A DNA stretch of 64,000 nucleotides, taken from Bryobacterales bacterium. GTDB lineage: Bacteria; Acidobacteriota; Terriglobia; Bryobacterales; Bryobacteraceae. The notes below the pieces were generated by a model. It did no database searches. It was not told where the DNA came from and saw only the letters and a program-made list of their open reading frames with translations. Positions 16,387 through 25,084 of this stretch are shown here, piece by piece. Positions within the stretch are counted from its first letter, which is position 1; each line of letters opens with the position of its first letter. The translations under genes were made by a program, and so were the position numbers. Location of the stretch: the NCBI GenBank assembly GCA_020852755.1, contig JADZAF010000270.1, positions 1 through 64,000 on the forward strand, written 5' to 3'.

Positions 16387-17802
16387 GTGAATCGACGTGA
16401 TTTCGGGCGGGCCTTTGGCGGCGCCGCTCTCGCTTCCCCCTTTCTCCAGGCGGCCAGGCCGGCCCGGATCGCCGCCCGCGGGCCGTCCAGCCCGGTCGGA
16501 TACGTCAAAGCCGTCTTCACCTATCCGCCGACTTCGCGGCTTCGCGAAGAGAGCTACTACAGCTGGCCGGGCAGCACCTTCGACGCCGAAGGCCGGCAGA
16601 AGGAATACTCGGCGGCCCTGCAGCGGGCCGCCGGGGAGCTGAACCTGCGTCTCGAGATCGAGCCGCGCCCCATCGACACGAAGGAGGACGCCGAGCGCTT
16701 CATCGGGGCGGTCAAAGGCGCCCGTCCCGACGGCCTGCTGCTGATCCCCTTCAAGAAGAGCCACGCCGACAACCTCTTCCCGATCGTCGATCAGACGGGC
16801 CTGCCGTCAGTTGTTTTCACGACCCTGGGAGTCCTGCTGAACGTCCATATACGCGACTTCAATTCCCGCTCCAGGGTTCATGTGGTCAACTCGCTGGAGA
16901 ACATCGGCGCCGTCACGCAGGGGCTGAAGCTGATCCAGGCGCGGCGGCGCATGGCGGAAAGCACCATCGTGAATATCGCGGGCGAGTCGCGGGCGGAGTC
17001 CCGCGTTCCGCACCTCGGCACCCGCGTTCAGCGCGTGCCTTTAGAGGATTTTTATACCCTGTATGCCCAAACCGGCCGTACGGAAGAAGTGAATGCCCGC
17101 GCGGCCCGGTATCTGCGCGAGGCCGTGCGGGTAGTCGAGCCGGACGAGAAGGACGTATACGAATCGGCCAAGTGCTATTCGGTGCTCAAGACGATCGTCG
17201 AGCGCGAGAAGGCGGACGCGATGATGATGACCTGCCTGCCCGGCCTGCGGACGCCGCGCAAGCACGTCCCGCCCTGCATGGGCTTCATGGACCTGCGCGA
17301 CGAAGGCATCCCTGCCGGCTGCGAGTCGGACCTGGACGCCACCCTGACCATGATGCTGCTGCAGTACCTGTTCGACAAGCCGGCCTTCCAGCACAATCCG
17401 TCGGCGGATACGGACAGGAAGGTCTACTTTGGCGCGCATTGCACCAGCGCGACGCGCATGCAGGGGCCGGACGGGCCGCGCGAGCCGTTCGCTCTGCGCA
17501 GCCACGCGGAAGCCGGCTGGGGTTGCGTACCGCAAGTGCTGTTTCCGAAGGACCGGAAGGTCACGTTCGGGAAGTACCACAGCCAGGCGCAGCCGGTCGA
17601 GATGGTGATTTACAGCGGTACCGTCACCGGATGCCCCGCCAATCCCCCGGCGGGCGGCTGCCGCAGCAACGTGGAGATCGCGCTCGACGAACTGGCCGAC
17701 CCGGCGCAGGTGAAAAGCCACCATCTGTGCCTGTGCTACGGGGAACACGCCGCGCAATTGCGAGCCTTCTGCCGGATGCACGGCATCGCAGCCACCGCGT
17801 AG
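16387..17802 (+). CDS. Tat-exported L-fucose/L-arabinose-isomerase-like protein
   Basis: The protein has 471 residues and starts with GTG 6 nt after AAGGAGGAG. The leader MNRRDFGRAFGG is twin-arginine. The body resembles the sugar-isomerase fold of the FucI/AraA group: an N-terminal half with Rossmann-like units (GLLLIPFKK, PSVVFTTLG) and a C-terminal half with GCESDLDATLTMMLLQYLF, YFGAHCTSAT, ALRSHAEAGWG and a final segment rich in Cys and His. A paralogue with the same key motifs is at 55037. The family usually interconverts aldoses and ketoses with Mn2+, but a secreted form is unexpected. Catalysis is inferred; sugar binding is the alternative. It ends 73 bp before the DegT-like gene. Confidence 0.6.
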   Translation: MNRRDFGRAFGGAALASPFLQAARPARIAARGPSSPVGYVKAVFTYPPTSRLREESYYSWPGSTFDAEGRQKEYSAALQRAAGELNLRLEIEPRPIDTKEDAERFIGAVKGARPDGLLLIPFKKSHADNLFPIVDQTGLPSVVFTTLGVLLNVHIRDFNSRSRVHVVNSLENIGAVTQGLKLIQARRRMAESTIVNIAGESRAESRVPHLGTRVQRVPLEDFYTLYAQTGRTEEVNARAARYLREAVRVVEPDEKDVYESAKCYSVLKTIVEREKADAMMMTCLPGLRTPRKHVPPCMGFMDLRDEGIPAGCESDLDATLTMMLLQYLFDKPAFQHNPSADTDRKVYFGAHCTSATRMQGPDGPREPFALRSHAEAGWGCVPQVLFPKDRKVTFGKYHSQAQPVEMVIYSGTVTGCPANPPAGGCRSNVEIALDELADPAQVKSHHLCLCYGEHAAQLRAFCRMHGIAATA

Positions 17803-17835
17803 AGCCGGTCTGCGCCAGGGCGCGCGGATCAATCG

Positions 17836-17841
17836 TATACT
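17836..17841 (+). promoter_or_regulatory. -10 box for the DegT-like gene
   Basis: TATACT lies 34 nt before the ATG at 17876, with a good CAGGAGGAG in between. No convincing -35 is seen, so this gene may also be read from upstream. Confidence 0.4.
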
Positions 17842-17875
17842 GATGGACGTACGAGGCCTATCAGGAGGAGCAAGC

Positions 17876-19198
17876 ATGGCAGACGTTCACGGCACTGAGA
17901 CACGGCGCTCGTTTGTAAGCAAAGGCGCCGGGCTGGTGGGATTGGGGGCGGCGGCCCCGGCGGCCGCGGCGCGCCGCCGCACATCCCTGGCTCTCAATGG
18001 CGGCCCGAAGACCGTCACCTTCCCGGCCGCGAAACAGACGGCGCTGGCGAAGTGGCCGCGCTACGGAGCGGCGGAGAAGCAGGCCCTGCACGAGATGATC
18101 GACAGCGGCAAGTTCTACGAGGAGCTGCCGCTGTTCGAGAAGGAGTGGCAGGAGTACACCAGGTCGCCCTTCGTGAAGGCGCACATGAACGGCACCAGCG
18201 CGCTCACCAGCATGTATTTCGCGCTGGACCTGGAGCCCGGCAGCGAGATCCTGGTGCCGTCCTACACGTTTTTCTCGGCCTGCCTGGCCATGCGCTTTTT
18301 CGGCTACGTCCCGGTCTTCGTCGATATCGATCCGAAGACCGCGTGTCTCGACCTGGACGACGCCAGGCGGAAACTGACGAAACGCACGCGCGCGATCGAG
18401 GCGATGCACTCCTGGGGCCTGCCCTGCGAGATGGACAGGATCTGCGGCTGGGCCAGGGAGAAGGGGTTGATCGTCCTGGAGGACGCCGCGCACGCGCAGG
18501 GCGCCGAGATGCAGGGCCGCAAGATGGGTACCTGGGGCGCCATGGGCATCTACAGCTTCCAGGCGAGCAAGGTGCTTCCGGCGGTGGAAGGCGGCATGGG
18601 CATGTACCAGACGCGCGAGTACTTCGAGCGCGCCGCCGCCTTCGGGCATTATGAGGACCCGGTGAAGTTCCCCGCCGGCAGCCCGGTGCGGGCCTATGAG
18701 GGTACGGGCTTCGGGCAGAAGTACCGCATGCATCCCTTCGCAGCCGCCGTGGTCCGGCGGCAGTTCCGGGGACTGGACGAGCGCAACGCGGTGGTCGAGG
18801 CCAACGTGCGCAGGTTGAACGACCGGCTGGTGCAGCTGCCCGGGCTGAGCGAGCCGCGCTGCCGCAAGGACCAGAAGCGCGTCTACTATTACGCCAACAT
18901 GCTCCTGCTGGACGAGAAGAAGGCCGGTTTCACGCGGGACAGGCTTGTAGAGGCGCTGCAGGCCGAAGGCGTCCGCGCCACCAAGTGGATTTATCCGGAG
19001 CAGCACACCCTGAAGATCTATTCGGAAGCCAAGTGGTGGCACCATCCTCCGGTGATCCCGGCGACACTACCCGGCACCACCCAGGTCAACAGGACGCACC
19101 TGTTCCTGCCCAACATTCACGGCGAGGCGCCGGAACTATTGGACCAGTGGGTGGCGGCTTTCGAGAAGGTCTGGGCGAACCGCGGGCAACTGGCGTAA
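17876..19198 (+). CDS. Tat-exported DegT/DnrJ/EryC1/StrS-family aminotransferase-like protein
   Basis: The protein has 440 residues. The leader ETRRSFVSKGAGLVGLG is twin-arginine. The PLP fold type I domain starts ALNGGPKTV and has FVKAHMNGTSALTSMYFALD, ILVPSYTFFSAC, VFVDIDPKTACLD and IVLEDAAHAQGAE (cofactor Asp). The lysine that should hold PLP is in YSFQASKVLPAVEGG. Relatives aminate keto-sugars for glycans or antibiotics, or are PLP-dependent dehydratases; they are normally cytosolic. Start ATG 17876 has an ideal SD (CAGGAGGAG). An exported sugar aminotransferase lacks an obvious amino donor, so the real reaction may differ. Confidence 0.88.
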   Translation: MADVHGTETRRSFVSKGAGLVGLGAAAPAAAARRRTSLALNGGPKTVTFPAAKQTALAKWPRYGAAEKQALHEMIDSGKFYEELPLFEKEWQEYTRSPFVKAHMNGTSALTSMYFALDLEPGSEILVPSYTFFSACLAMRFFGYVPVFVDIDPKTACLDLDDARRKLTKRTRAIEAMHSWGLPCEMDRICGWAREKGLIVLEDAAHAQGAEMQGRKMGTWGAMGIYSFQASKVLPAVEGGMGMYQTREYFERAAAFGHYEDPVKFPAGSPVRAYEGTGFGQKYRMHPFAAAVVRRQFRGLDERNAVVEANVRRLNDRLVQLPGLSEPRCRKDQKRVYYYANMLLLDEKKAGFTRDRLVEALQAEGVRATKWIYPEQHTLKIYSEAKWWHHPPVIPATLPGTTQVNRTHLFLPNIHGEAPELLDQWVAAFEKVWANRGQLA

Positions 19199-19213
19199 GC
19201 GGCAGCAGGCTGC

Positions 19214-20389
19214 TTAGAGCTTGATGAAGATCCGCCGGCGGTAAAGGACCCCCATCACTCCCAGCCAGAAGAGGACGTAGAGAACGGCGAAAACGAACGG
19301 GCCGCCGTAGTCACCCAGGCGGCGTGAGAACATCTCGCCGCTTGCTCTCCACAGGTTCGATGCCGTGCCATCCGCCGCGGCCGCCGGGATCGCCAGGAGC
19401 GTCTTCATGCCCATCTGCGAGAAGACCCAGACGGCGATGGAGTTCACGCCGAAGATCAGGAACGGCAGCGTCCACCAGGTGATCTTCCGGACATCCACGA
19501 TGTAGTAGCAGGTGGCCAGGCCGGCCAGCGCCACGCCCCCCATGAACAGAACCAGCGAGCTGGTCCAGAGATGCTGGTTGATGGGGAACCAGGGGCTCCA
19601 GACGATCCCCGCGGCCATCGACAGCGAGCCGTAGAAGTAAAGGTTCGTCAGCTTTTCGAAGGCCGGCCGGGCGCTCCGCAGGTAGATTCCGGCCAGCAGG
19701 CCCATCAGCATCGTCACCAGTGCCGGAACGCAGCCGAGCAGGCTTTTGCTCTCCCAGGTTCCGTGTCCCAGGCGGTTGGGCATGACGAGCCGGTCGATAT
19801 AGTTCCCCCAATTGCCCACCGGCTCCAGCACTCCGGCGCCGTAGCCGGGCACCGGGACGAACTTCATCAGGACGAAATACAGCACCAGGATGGAGCCGCA
19901 GAGCCAGACCATCGTTCTGGCCGTGACGCGCAGATGAACGTACAGGATCGACGCGAAGAAATAACAGATGGCGATGCGCTGCAGCACGTTCATGACCCGC
20001 AGGGTGGCAAAGTCGAAGCGAGGATATCCGTTGAGGAGAAAGCCCACGACAAACAGCAGCACCGAGCGGCGCAGCACCCGCAGGAACAGTGTCCCGCGGC
20101 CGCCGCCGCTCTCCAGCCGGCTGGAAAACGAGTAGGGCATGGCCACTCCCACGATGAAGACGAAGAACGGGAAGATGAGATCGGCGAAGCCCCACCCGTT
20201 CCAGCTCGCGTGGCCCAGACCGGGAAAAATCCTGCCCGGATGGCTGTTGACGAGCACCATGCCCAGGAGAGTGAAGCCGCGGAAGACGTCGAGAGAGAGC
20301 AGCCGCTCCTTCTTGGGCGGGGCCGACAGGACGGGCGACGTCTCGGCCTCAAGGGTAGTTGTGGAGGGCGCCTGGCTCCGTTTGTCCAT
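19214..20389 (-). CDS. NagX/HGSNAT-type multi-pass membrane acyltransferase (DUF5009-like)
   Basis: The protein has 391 residues. After a ~35-residue polar head comes RLLSLDVFRGFTLLGMVLVN, the hallmark of heparan-alpha-glucosaminide N-acetyltransferase-like proteins, then GFADLIFPFFVFIVGVAMP. About ten membrane segments follow, ending near residue 385. Eukaryotic HGSNAT moves acetyl groups across the membrane onto terminal glucosamine; the bacterial relatives are tied to amino-sugar or glycan acetylation. The ATG at 20389 sits 1 bp after the stop of the amidohydrolase gene upstream, behind AAGGAG, so the genes are translationally linked. It is the last gene of a three-gene operon. Confidence 0.83.
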   Translation of the reverse strand: MDKRSQAPSTTTLEAETSPVLSAPPKKERLLSLDVFRGFTLLGMVLVNSHPGRIFPGLGHASWNGWGFADLIFPFFVFIVGVAMPYSFSSRLESGGGRGTLFLRVLRRSVLLFVVGFLLNGYPRFDFATLRVMNVLQRIAICYFFASILYVHLRVTARTMVWLCGSILVLYFVLMKFVPVPGYGAGVLEPVGNWGNYIDRLVMPNRLGHGTWESKSLLGCVPALVTMLMGLLAGIYLRSARPAFEKLTNLYFYGSLSMAAGIVWSPWFPINQHLWTSSLVLFMGGVALAGLATCYYIVDVRKITWWTLPFLIFGVNSIAVWVFSQMGMKTLLAIPAAAADGTASNLWRASGEMFSRRLGDYGGPFVFAVLYVLFWLGVMGVLYRRRIFIKL

Positions 20390-20390
20390 G

Positions 20391-21185
20391 TCACTCCTTT
20401 CCGCCGGTCCGCCGGTTGGGCGGCAGCAGTTCCCGGGCGTTGGCGTGCCGGATCCGGCCGGCCGCCGGCTCGGGCAGCCCCGCCTCGTCCAGCTTGAGCA
20501 GGGCCGATTCGAAATAGTAGAACGGGGCGTGAGAACCGAACAGGACACGGTCCGCGGAGACGGCCTCCGCGGCCCGGGCGACTGCGCCGACGCCTTCCAG
20601 CATGGCGATTTCGAAACGCACGGAGGGCGCCGATGAAAGGGTCTTCACGGCGGCCGCGCTCAGCGAGCGAAATCCGTTCAGCAGCATCAGGCGCAGCCTG
20701 GGATGCCTGCGGGCGAGTTCAGGCAGCGGGGCCAGGTCCACCGGCGGGATCTTCATCAGCGGATGCTGCATGCGGTCGTCCTCCATCTGCACGACGAGCT
20801 GGACCAGCAGCCCGGCATCGGAGGCCGCGCGCAGGAGTTCATCGCATTCGGGCCCGGCGAGCGCGTAGCCGTGGTAGTTGGGATATGCCCGGATCCCCGG
20901 CATGCGGTGCACCTCGCGGCAGCGGCGCAGGTCTTCCCGCCAGTCCGGCAGCATGGGATTGACGGCGCCGAAGGGAACCAGCAGTCCGGGGCCGTGCGCG
21001 GCGCAATCCCCGGCCAGGCGGGCGTTCGCGGCACGCACGTCCTTGTGGAAGATGCCGTCGAAGCTTCCCCCCCAGGCTTCCACCACTCCGTGCCGGCGCA
21101 GACGGGCGGCCAGCGCCGCCGGCTCGTCGTCCGGAAGCCGGCGAAAAGGCCAGCGGGAGAGATGGACGTTGGTATCGACGATCAT
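20391..21185 (-). CDS. Amidohydrolase-2-family metal-dependent hydrolase-like protein
   Basis: The protein has 264 residues and no leader, so it is probably cytosolic. It starts MIVDTNVHLSRWPFRRLP, the strand-1 position of amidohydrolase-2 (TIM-barrel) proteins. The usual His-x-His metal pair there is Asn-x-His in this protein. Other strand ends match loosely: VEAWGGSFDGIFHKDV, AYPNYHGYAL, LMLLNGFRS and VLFGSHAPFYY (normally GSD or GTD). Relatives open lactones or decarboxylate. The altered metal site leaves catalysis uncertain. Its ATG overlaps the stop of the preceding gene (ATGA). Confidence 0.72.
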   Translation of the reverse strand: MIVDTNVHLSRWPFRRLPDDEPAALAARLRRHGVVEAWGGSFDGIFHKDVRAANARLAGDCAAHGPGLLVPFGAVNPMLPDWREDLRRCREVHRMPGIRAYPNYHGYALAGPECDELLRAASDAGLLVQLVVQMEDDRMQHPLMKIPPVDLAPLPELARRHPRLRLMLLNGFRSLSAAAVKTLSSAPSVRFEIAMLEGVGAVARAAEAVSADRVLFGSHAPFYYFESALLKLDEAGLPEPAAGRIRHANARELLPPNRRTGGKE

Positions 21186-22027
21186 TGCCGCATCCCCTTG
21201 GCCTGCATTACCGGCGCGAGCAGGCGGCGCAGGTTGCCGCCCAGGATCCCGCTTTTTGCCTGTTCGGGGATGGCGGCGCCCAGCACCTTGGCGAGCTGCG
21301 AGGCGAAACTGCGCCCGCCCGCGTCGCTGCCGTAGAGTACGCGCTCCGCGCCGAGCTCGCGCACCGCCATCTCCGTGAAGCCGGCGGTGGGATCGGAGCC
21401 GGCCAGGTCCACGGTGACGTGCTTCAGGTCCCGGACGGAACGGATGCCGCGCTCCCAATCCGCGCCGGTATGGCCGAGGATGAGCCTGGCGTTGGGGTGC
21501 CGGCGAGCCAGTTCCGCGAGGTCCGCGGGGGTGGATTCTCCCGGAAGGTTGCCCTGGTTCTTGAGGTAGGTGTGCTGGAAGACGATGGCCTGGTGCCGGG
21601 TGGCGCGCTCGACGATGGGATCCAGTTCCGGCGCGCTGCAGTGTTTCGCGATCCAGAGCTTGACGCCGATCATAGGCCCGTCGCGCACGCAGCGGTCGAA
21701 TTCCCTCAGGCTGGCCTCCAGGTGGTTGGGGTTGAGGTAAACCAGGCCGAGGGTGCGGCCGGGCGAGTGTGCGATTGCGCGCAGGACGGCATCGTTGGCC
21801 GCACGGAACTGCTCCGGGGTGGGATCGGCGTGGAGCGGGTTGGAGAGGATCCAGCGCTCCACCTGCATGCGGTCCGCGAAACGGATCAGCGAGTCGGTCT
21901 GCTGCTCGGGGGAGCCGCCGGGGAATCCGGAGAAATGGCAGTGCAGATCCCAGATGCGGTAGCCGCGTCCGGGCCGGGCGGCCAGAGGGGCCGCCAGGCA
22001 GCTGTTCAGAAATACCCTACGGCGCAT
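21182..22027 (-). CDS. Exported amidohydrolase-2-family hydrolase
   Basis: The protein has 281 residues. It starts MRRRVFLNSCLAAPLAA, a short twin-arginine-like leader. The barrel has an intact first metal pair, WDLHCHFSGFPGG, then GVKLWIAKH, IVFQHTYLK, ILGHTGADWERG and YGSDAGGRSFAS. This set fits amidohydrolase-2 enzymes such as lactonases (for example L-rhamnono- or galactarolactonases) and decarboxylases. It is the first gene of an operon with the second amidohydrolase-like gene (4-bp overlap) and the NagX-like gene. AAGGAGCC precedes the ATG and TATACT lies upstream. Confidence 0.8.
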   Translation of the reverse strand: MRRRVFLNSCLAAPLAARPGRGYRIWDLHCHFSGFPGGSPEQQTDSLIRFADRMQVERWILSNPLHADPTPEQFRAANDAVLRAIAHSPGRTLGLVYLNPNHLEASLREFDRCVRDGPMIGVKLWIAKHCSAPELDPIVERATRHQAIVFQHTYLKNQGNLPGESTPADLAELARRHPNARLILGHTGADWERGIRSVRDLKHVTVDLAGSDPTAGFTEMAVRELGAERVLYGSDAGGRSFASQLAKVLGAAIPEQAKSGILGGNLRRLLAPVMQAKGMRQ

Positions 22028-22053
22028 TCACGGCTCCTTCCCGGCTTGGCGCC

Positions 22054-22059
22054 AGTATA
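22054..22059 (-). promoter_or_regulatory. -10 box of the amidohydrolase/NagX operon
   Basis: TATACT on the minus strand lies 26 nt before the ATG at 22027, with AAGGAGCC at 22032-22039 between them. No matching -35 is evident. Confidence 0.45.
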
Positions 22060-22114
22060 CAAGATCGACAGCGCGCGAGCCCGCGAGCCGGCGGCGCGGA
22101 ACCGGGTCCGCTTT

Positions 22115-24160
22115 TCACGACAGGAGGTGGATGCTCCAGGGCGCGAGACTGAGCAGGCGCACCCGCACGCGCCCCGGTCCGGCTGCTTCGGCGGTGACGG
22201 TGCGCCGTCCGCCGTCCATGGCCAGATGCGTGAACCGCGAACGGCCGGCCTGCAGGGACAACACCAGCTCGGGCAGCGGGTCGAGAGAGGCATTGAGGAT
22301 CACCACGCCGGCGCCCCTGGCCCACAGGACGACTTTGGCGTAGGACTCCGAAACGGCCGGCAGGGCGCCGCCGCTAAGCCAGCCGCACACCGCTTTCATC
22401 TGGGTGGATTTCGACAGGCTGTGCAACTGGCTCCAGGGATAGTAGCCGGCGACCACCACGCGACCTCCGAGTTCGTTGGTGAAGGCCGTCATGGCGGCGC
22501 CGAGGTCGCGTTCGCCGTAGTCGGTGAGACGGGCGAGCACTTCGGCCTTGGGGTGATGGGTAAGCCGCCAGGCGCGTTCCCACCAGAACGACTGGCGGCA
22601 GTCGCGCGACCATCCGGCGAAGCGCCCGTTCAAGGTGTGTTTGGCCAGCACCTCGATGGCATCCGCGTCGATGCCCTGGCGATCCTCGACGCCGGTCCAG
22701 CGCGCCAGGCCCAACCGCTCCAGGACGTCCCAGGCCTCCGTATCCATGAGCACCCCTCCGGAGAAGATGGCGCGCAGCTCCTCTTCGGAAAACGCGAGCG
22801 GCGCCGTGCCGCACAGGGCCGTAGCCGCGCGCGCCGCGCCGTCGTAGCAAAGCGGAATTCCGATTTCCGCCAGCACGTAGGGATCGGCCAGCGGCATGCG
22901 GCCGGGGCCAAGCCACGATCCGTCCGGGTTCGCGGCGGCGTATGTGTCGCGGCTCCAGGCCGGCCACAGGCCGCGCGCGGACGAGCGGCCCATGGCTTCC
23001 TCCACCGCCTCGAAGAACGGGCGCGATTGCGCGATGCGGCGGTAGAGGGGCAGGTACTCGTCCATGGGATCGCGATACATCGTCAGGACATTGAAGGCCG
23101 TTCCCGTCGTTCCGGCAGCCATGTGGGCCGCTGCTTCCACCACCGTGGTCGCGGCGGCCTTGCGCAGGCGCTGATAGGGAAAATTCTCCAGCTCGGACTG
23201 GATCAGCCGGACCTCCGGGGGAAGTGCCGCCACCTGCCGGCCCATGGCGTGCGCCTTGTCCACCAGGCCGAGCGGCGTTTCATCGGAATAGAACCCACCG
23301 CCGGGACGCCAGCGCACCGGAGCCTTGTTCCTGCCGGCGAGCGTCCGGGCCCAGCGGGCAAAATCGTAGCCCTCGTAGAAGCGGTCGCCGGTCATGAACC
23401 CCAGCGGCAGCCCCGGCTTCACCTCGTGCACGGCCTCCTCGATGTTGCGGAACAACTCATCGATGGTCCGGCGGTTGTGCTCCAGCCAGAGGCGGCGGAA
23501 ACGCATCCTGCGCTGGAGAGGACCGGAGTCGAAGGCGGCGACCAGCGACTGGCGGGTGAACGCTTCTCCGGCCAGGGAGGAAAACCGCTGCAGGCACAAG
23601 TCGCAGAAACAGGTATGGTTCAAGGGCTTGTGCCCGGCCAGGCGAACGTCGTCGTCAATCCAGATGAAGTCGGGACCGGCCTGGGCCATCATGACGTAGA
23701 TGCGGCGTGCATAATCCAGCAACTCGGGCTGGATGGGGCAAAAGGATCCCAGGCACTCACGGCCCGAAGGATCCCGCAGCCTCTGCCAGGGCGCCTGCAG
23801 GGAGTTCGGCAGGTTCTCCTCGTGGTGGCCCATGGTCGCCAGAATGTTGATGCCCGCGCCCATTCCGGCGCGGCGCACCCGGGGCATGATTTCCGCCAGC
23901 CTCAGCGCGCGGCGCTCCATCTCGTCAAGCGGCAGCGGCGGGTGCGTGGCAGAAGTAAAGAAGGCCAGTTCGTCCGCGGCGCCGGGCTGTCGCGCGAAGA
24001 AGGCGAGCGTGGCGCGGAAGTTGTCCTCCGCCAGCCAGAGCGGCACGCCGATACGGAAGGCGATCAGCTTGCGGCCGGGTGGGGCGGCGGCTGGAGGGAG
24101 GGGCGCGCCGGCCGCCGCGGCGCTGCCGAGAAACTGCCTGCGGCTGAAGGGTTCGGCCAT
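22115..24160 (-). CDS. Tat-exported TIM-barrel glycosidase-like protein, family unassigned
   Basis: The protein has 681 residues. The leader FSRRQFLGSAAAAG is twin-arginine. The N-terminal ~380 residues read like a glycosidase barrel: PDFIWIDDDVRLAGH, CFCDLCLQRFSSL (a Cys pair seen in several glycosidase-like barrels), PLGFMTGDRFYEG, RLIQSELENFPYQRL with a possible catalytic Glu, then a Rossmann-like segment (LAEIGIPL). A beta-galactosidase-trimerisation-like region occupies about 430-600, and the end is a beta-sandwich. It is not clearly a listed GH family. ATG 24160 was taken because the Tat motif begins right after it. It lies 60 bp from the osmoprotectant transporter genes on the same strand. 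Confidence 0.62.
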   Translation of the reverse strand: MAEPFSRRQFLGSAAAAGAPLPPAAAPPGRKLIAFRIGVPLWLAEDNFRATLAFFARQPGAADELAFFTSATHPPLPLDEMERRALRLAEIMPRVRRAGMGAGINILATMGHHEENLPNSLQAPWQRLRDPSGRECLGSFCPIQPELLDYARRIYVMMAQAGPDFIWIDDDVRLAGHKPLNHTCFCDLCLQRFSSLAGEAFTRQSLVAAFDSGPLQRRMRFRRLWLEHNRRTIDELFRNIEEAVHEVKPGLPLGFMTGDRFYEGYDFARWARTLAGRNKAPVRWRPGGGFYSDETPLGLVDKAHAMGRQVAALPPEVRLIQSELENFPYQRLRKAAATTVVEAAAHMAAGTTGTAFNVLTMYRDPMDEYLPLYRRIAQSRPFFEAVEEAMGRSSARGLWPAWSRDTYAAANPDGSWLGPGRMPLADPYVLAEIGIPLCYDGAARAATALCGTAPLAFSEEELRAIFSGGVLMDTEAWDVLERLGLARWTGVEDRQGIDADAIEVLAKHTLNGRFAGWSRDCRQSFWWERAWRLTHHPKAEVLARLTDYGERDLGAAMTAFTNELGGRVVVAGYYPWSQLHSLSKSTQMKAVCGWLSGGALPAVSESYAKVVLWARGAGVVILNASLDPLPELVLSLQAGRSRFTHLAMDGGRRTVTAEAAGPGRVRVRLLSLAPWSIHLLS

Positions 24161-24220
24161 GTCGAAGGAGTGTGGACTACGGCGCCGTGCGGTGTCAAGC
24201 AAGAACGGTCCCGGCGAGGG

Positions 24221-25084
24221 TTACTTCCAGGCGTTCAGAAACTCGCGCGCGACTTCCGGGAGCGGCCGGTGCTCGACGTCCACGGCAGCGTTCAGGCGGC
24301 GCATTTCGAAATCCGAGATGCGGCCGGAGAGTTCCTCCAGGGCGGCTTGCAGACCGGGATGCCGGTCCAAGGTGTCGCGGCGAACCACGATGGCGCACTG
24401 GTAGGGCGGGAAATAGCGCCGGTCGTCTTCCAGGACCAGGAATTCGGGACGCGCCAGCATTCCGTCGGTGGCATTCGCCGCGGCCATCTCGATGTTCCTC
24501 GCCTGCAGGGCGGGGTAGAGCAGCCCCAGATCCATCGCTACCGGTTCTCCCTTCAGCCGCAAGCCGTAAGTACGGACCAGCCCGTTGAGGCCGTCCGGGC
24601 GCTGGGCGAACTCGTAACCGGCGCCCAGGCGCCAGGGGTCGGGGCGCCGGGCGGCATCGCTGAGGGTGCGCAGGCCCTGCGGGCGCGCGCTGCCGGCGAG
24701 CACCACCATGGCGAAGCTGTTGTTGAATCCCAAAGGAGCGAGCCATTCCAGACGCCACTGCCGGTAGCCCTCGCGGACGCGCTCCAGCGCCGCCCCGGGA
24801 TCCTTGACGACAGCCTGTTTCAGCACGGCGGTGAGGGCGGTCCCTGTGTACTCGGGATAGAGATCGATGGAGCCGCTCTTGAGCGCTTCGTGCGCCAGGA
24901 GGGTGCCGCCGAGATTGAGCCTTCGGTCCACCTCGATTCCGAGGCGCCGCTCGATGTGGCCGGCCACGATCTCGCCGAGCAGCACCTGTTCGGTGAAATT
25001 CTTGGAGCCGACGACGACGCGCGGCCGCGAGGAGCAGCCGGCCGCCAGGGCGGCTACCAGGAGGAGAAACGCCGCTCGATCCAT
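24221..25084 (-). CDS. Glycine betaine/choline-type ABC transporter substrate-binding lipoprotein (OpuCC-like)
   Basis: The protein has 287 residues. The lipobox ALAAGCSS puts the lipidated Cys at 17. The start of the mature domain, VVVGSKNFTEQVLLGEIVA, is the signature of the quaternary-ammonium binding family, followed by DLYPEYTGTAL and PLGFNNSFAMVV. It should capture betaine-like osmolytes and pass them to the permease gene just upstream. Its ATG lies inside the permease gene (31-bp overlap), so the two are translationally coupled. Other members of the family bind aliphatic amines, so the ligand is not certain. Confidence 0.9.
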   Translation of the reverse strand: MDRAAFLLLVAALAAGCSSRPRVVVGSKNFTEQVLLGEIVAGHIERRLGIEVDRRLNLGGTLLAHEALKSGSIDLYPEYTGTALTAVLKQAVVKDPGAALERVREGYRQWRLEWLAPLGFNNSFAMVVLAGSARPQGLRTLSDAARRPDPWRLGAGYEFAQRPDGLNGLVRTYGLRLKGEPVAMDLGLLYPALQARNIEMAAANATDGMLARPEFLVLEDDRRYFPPYQCAIVVRRDTLDRHPGLQAALEELSGRISDFEMRRLNAAVDVEHRPLPEVAREFLNAWK

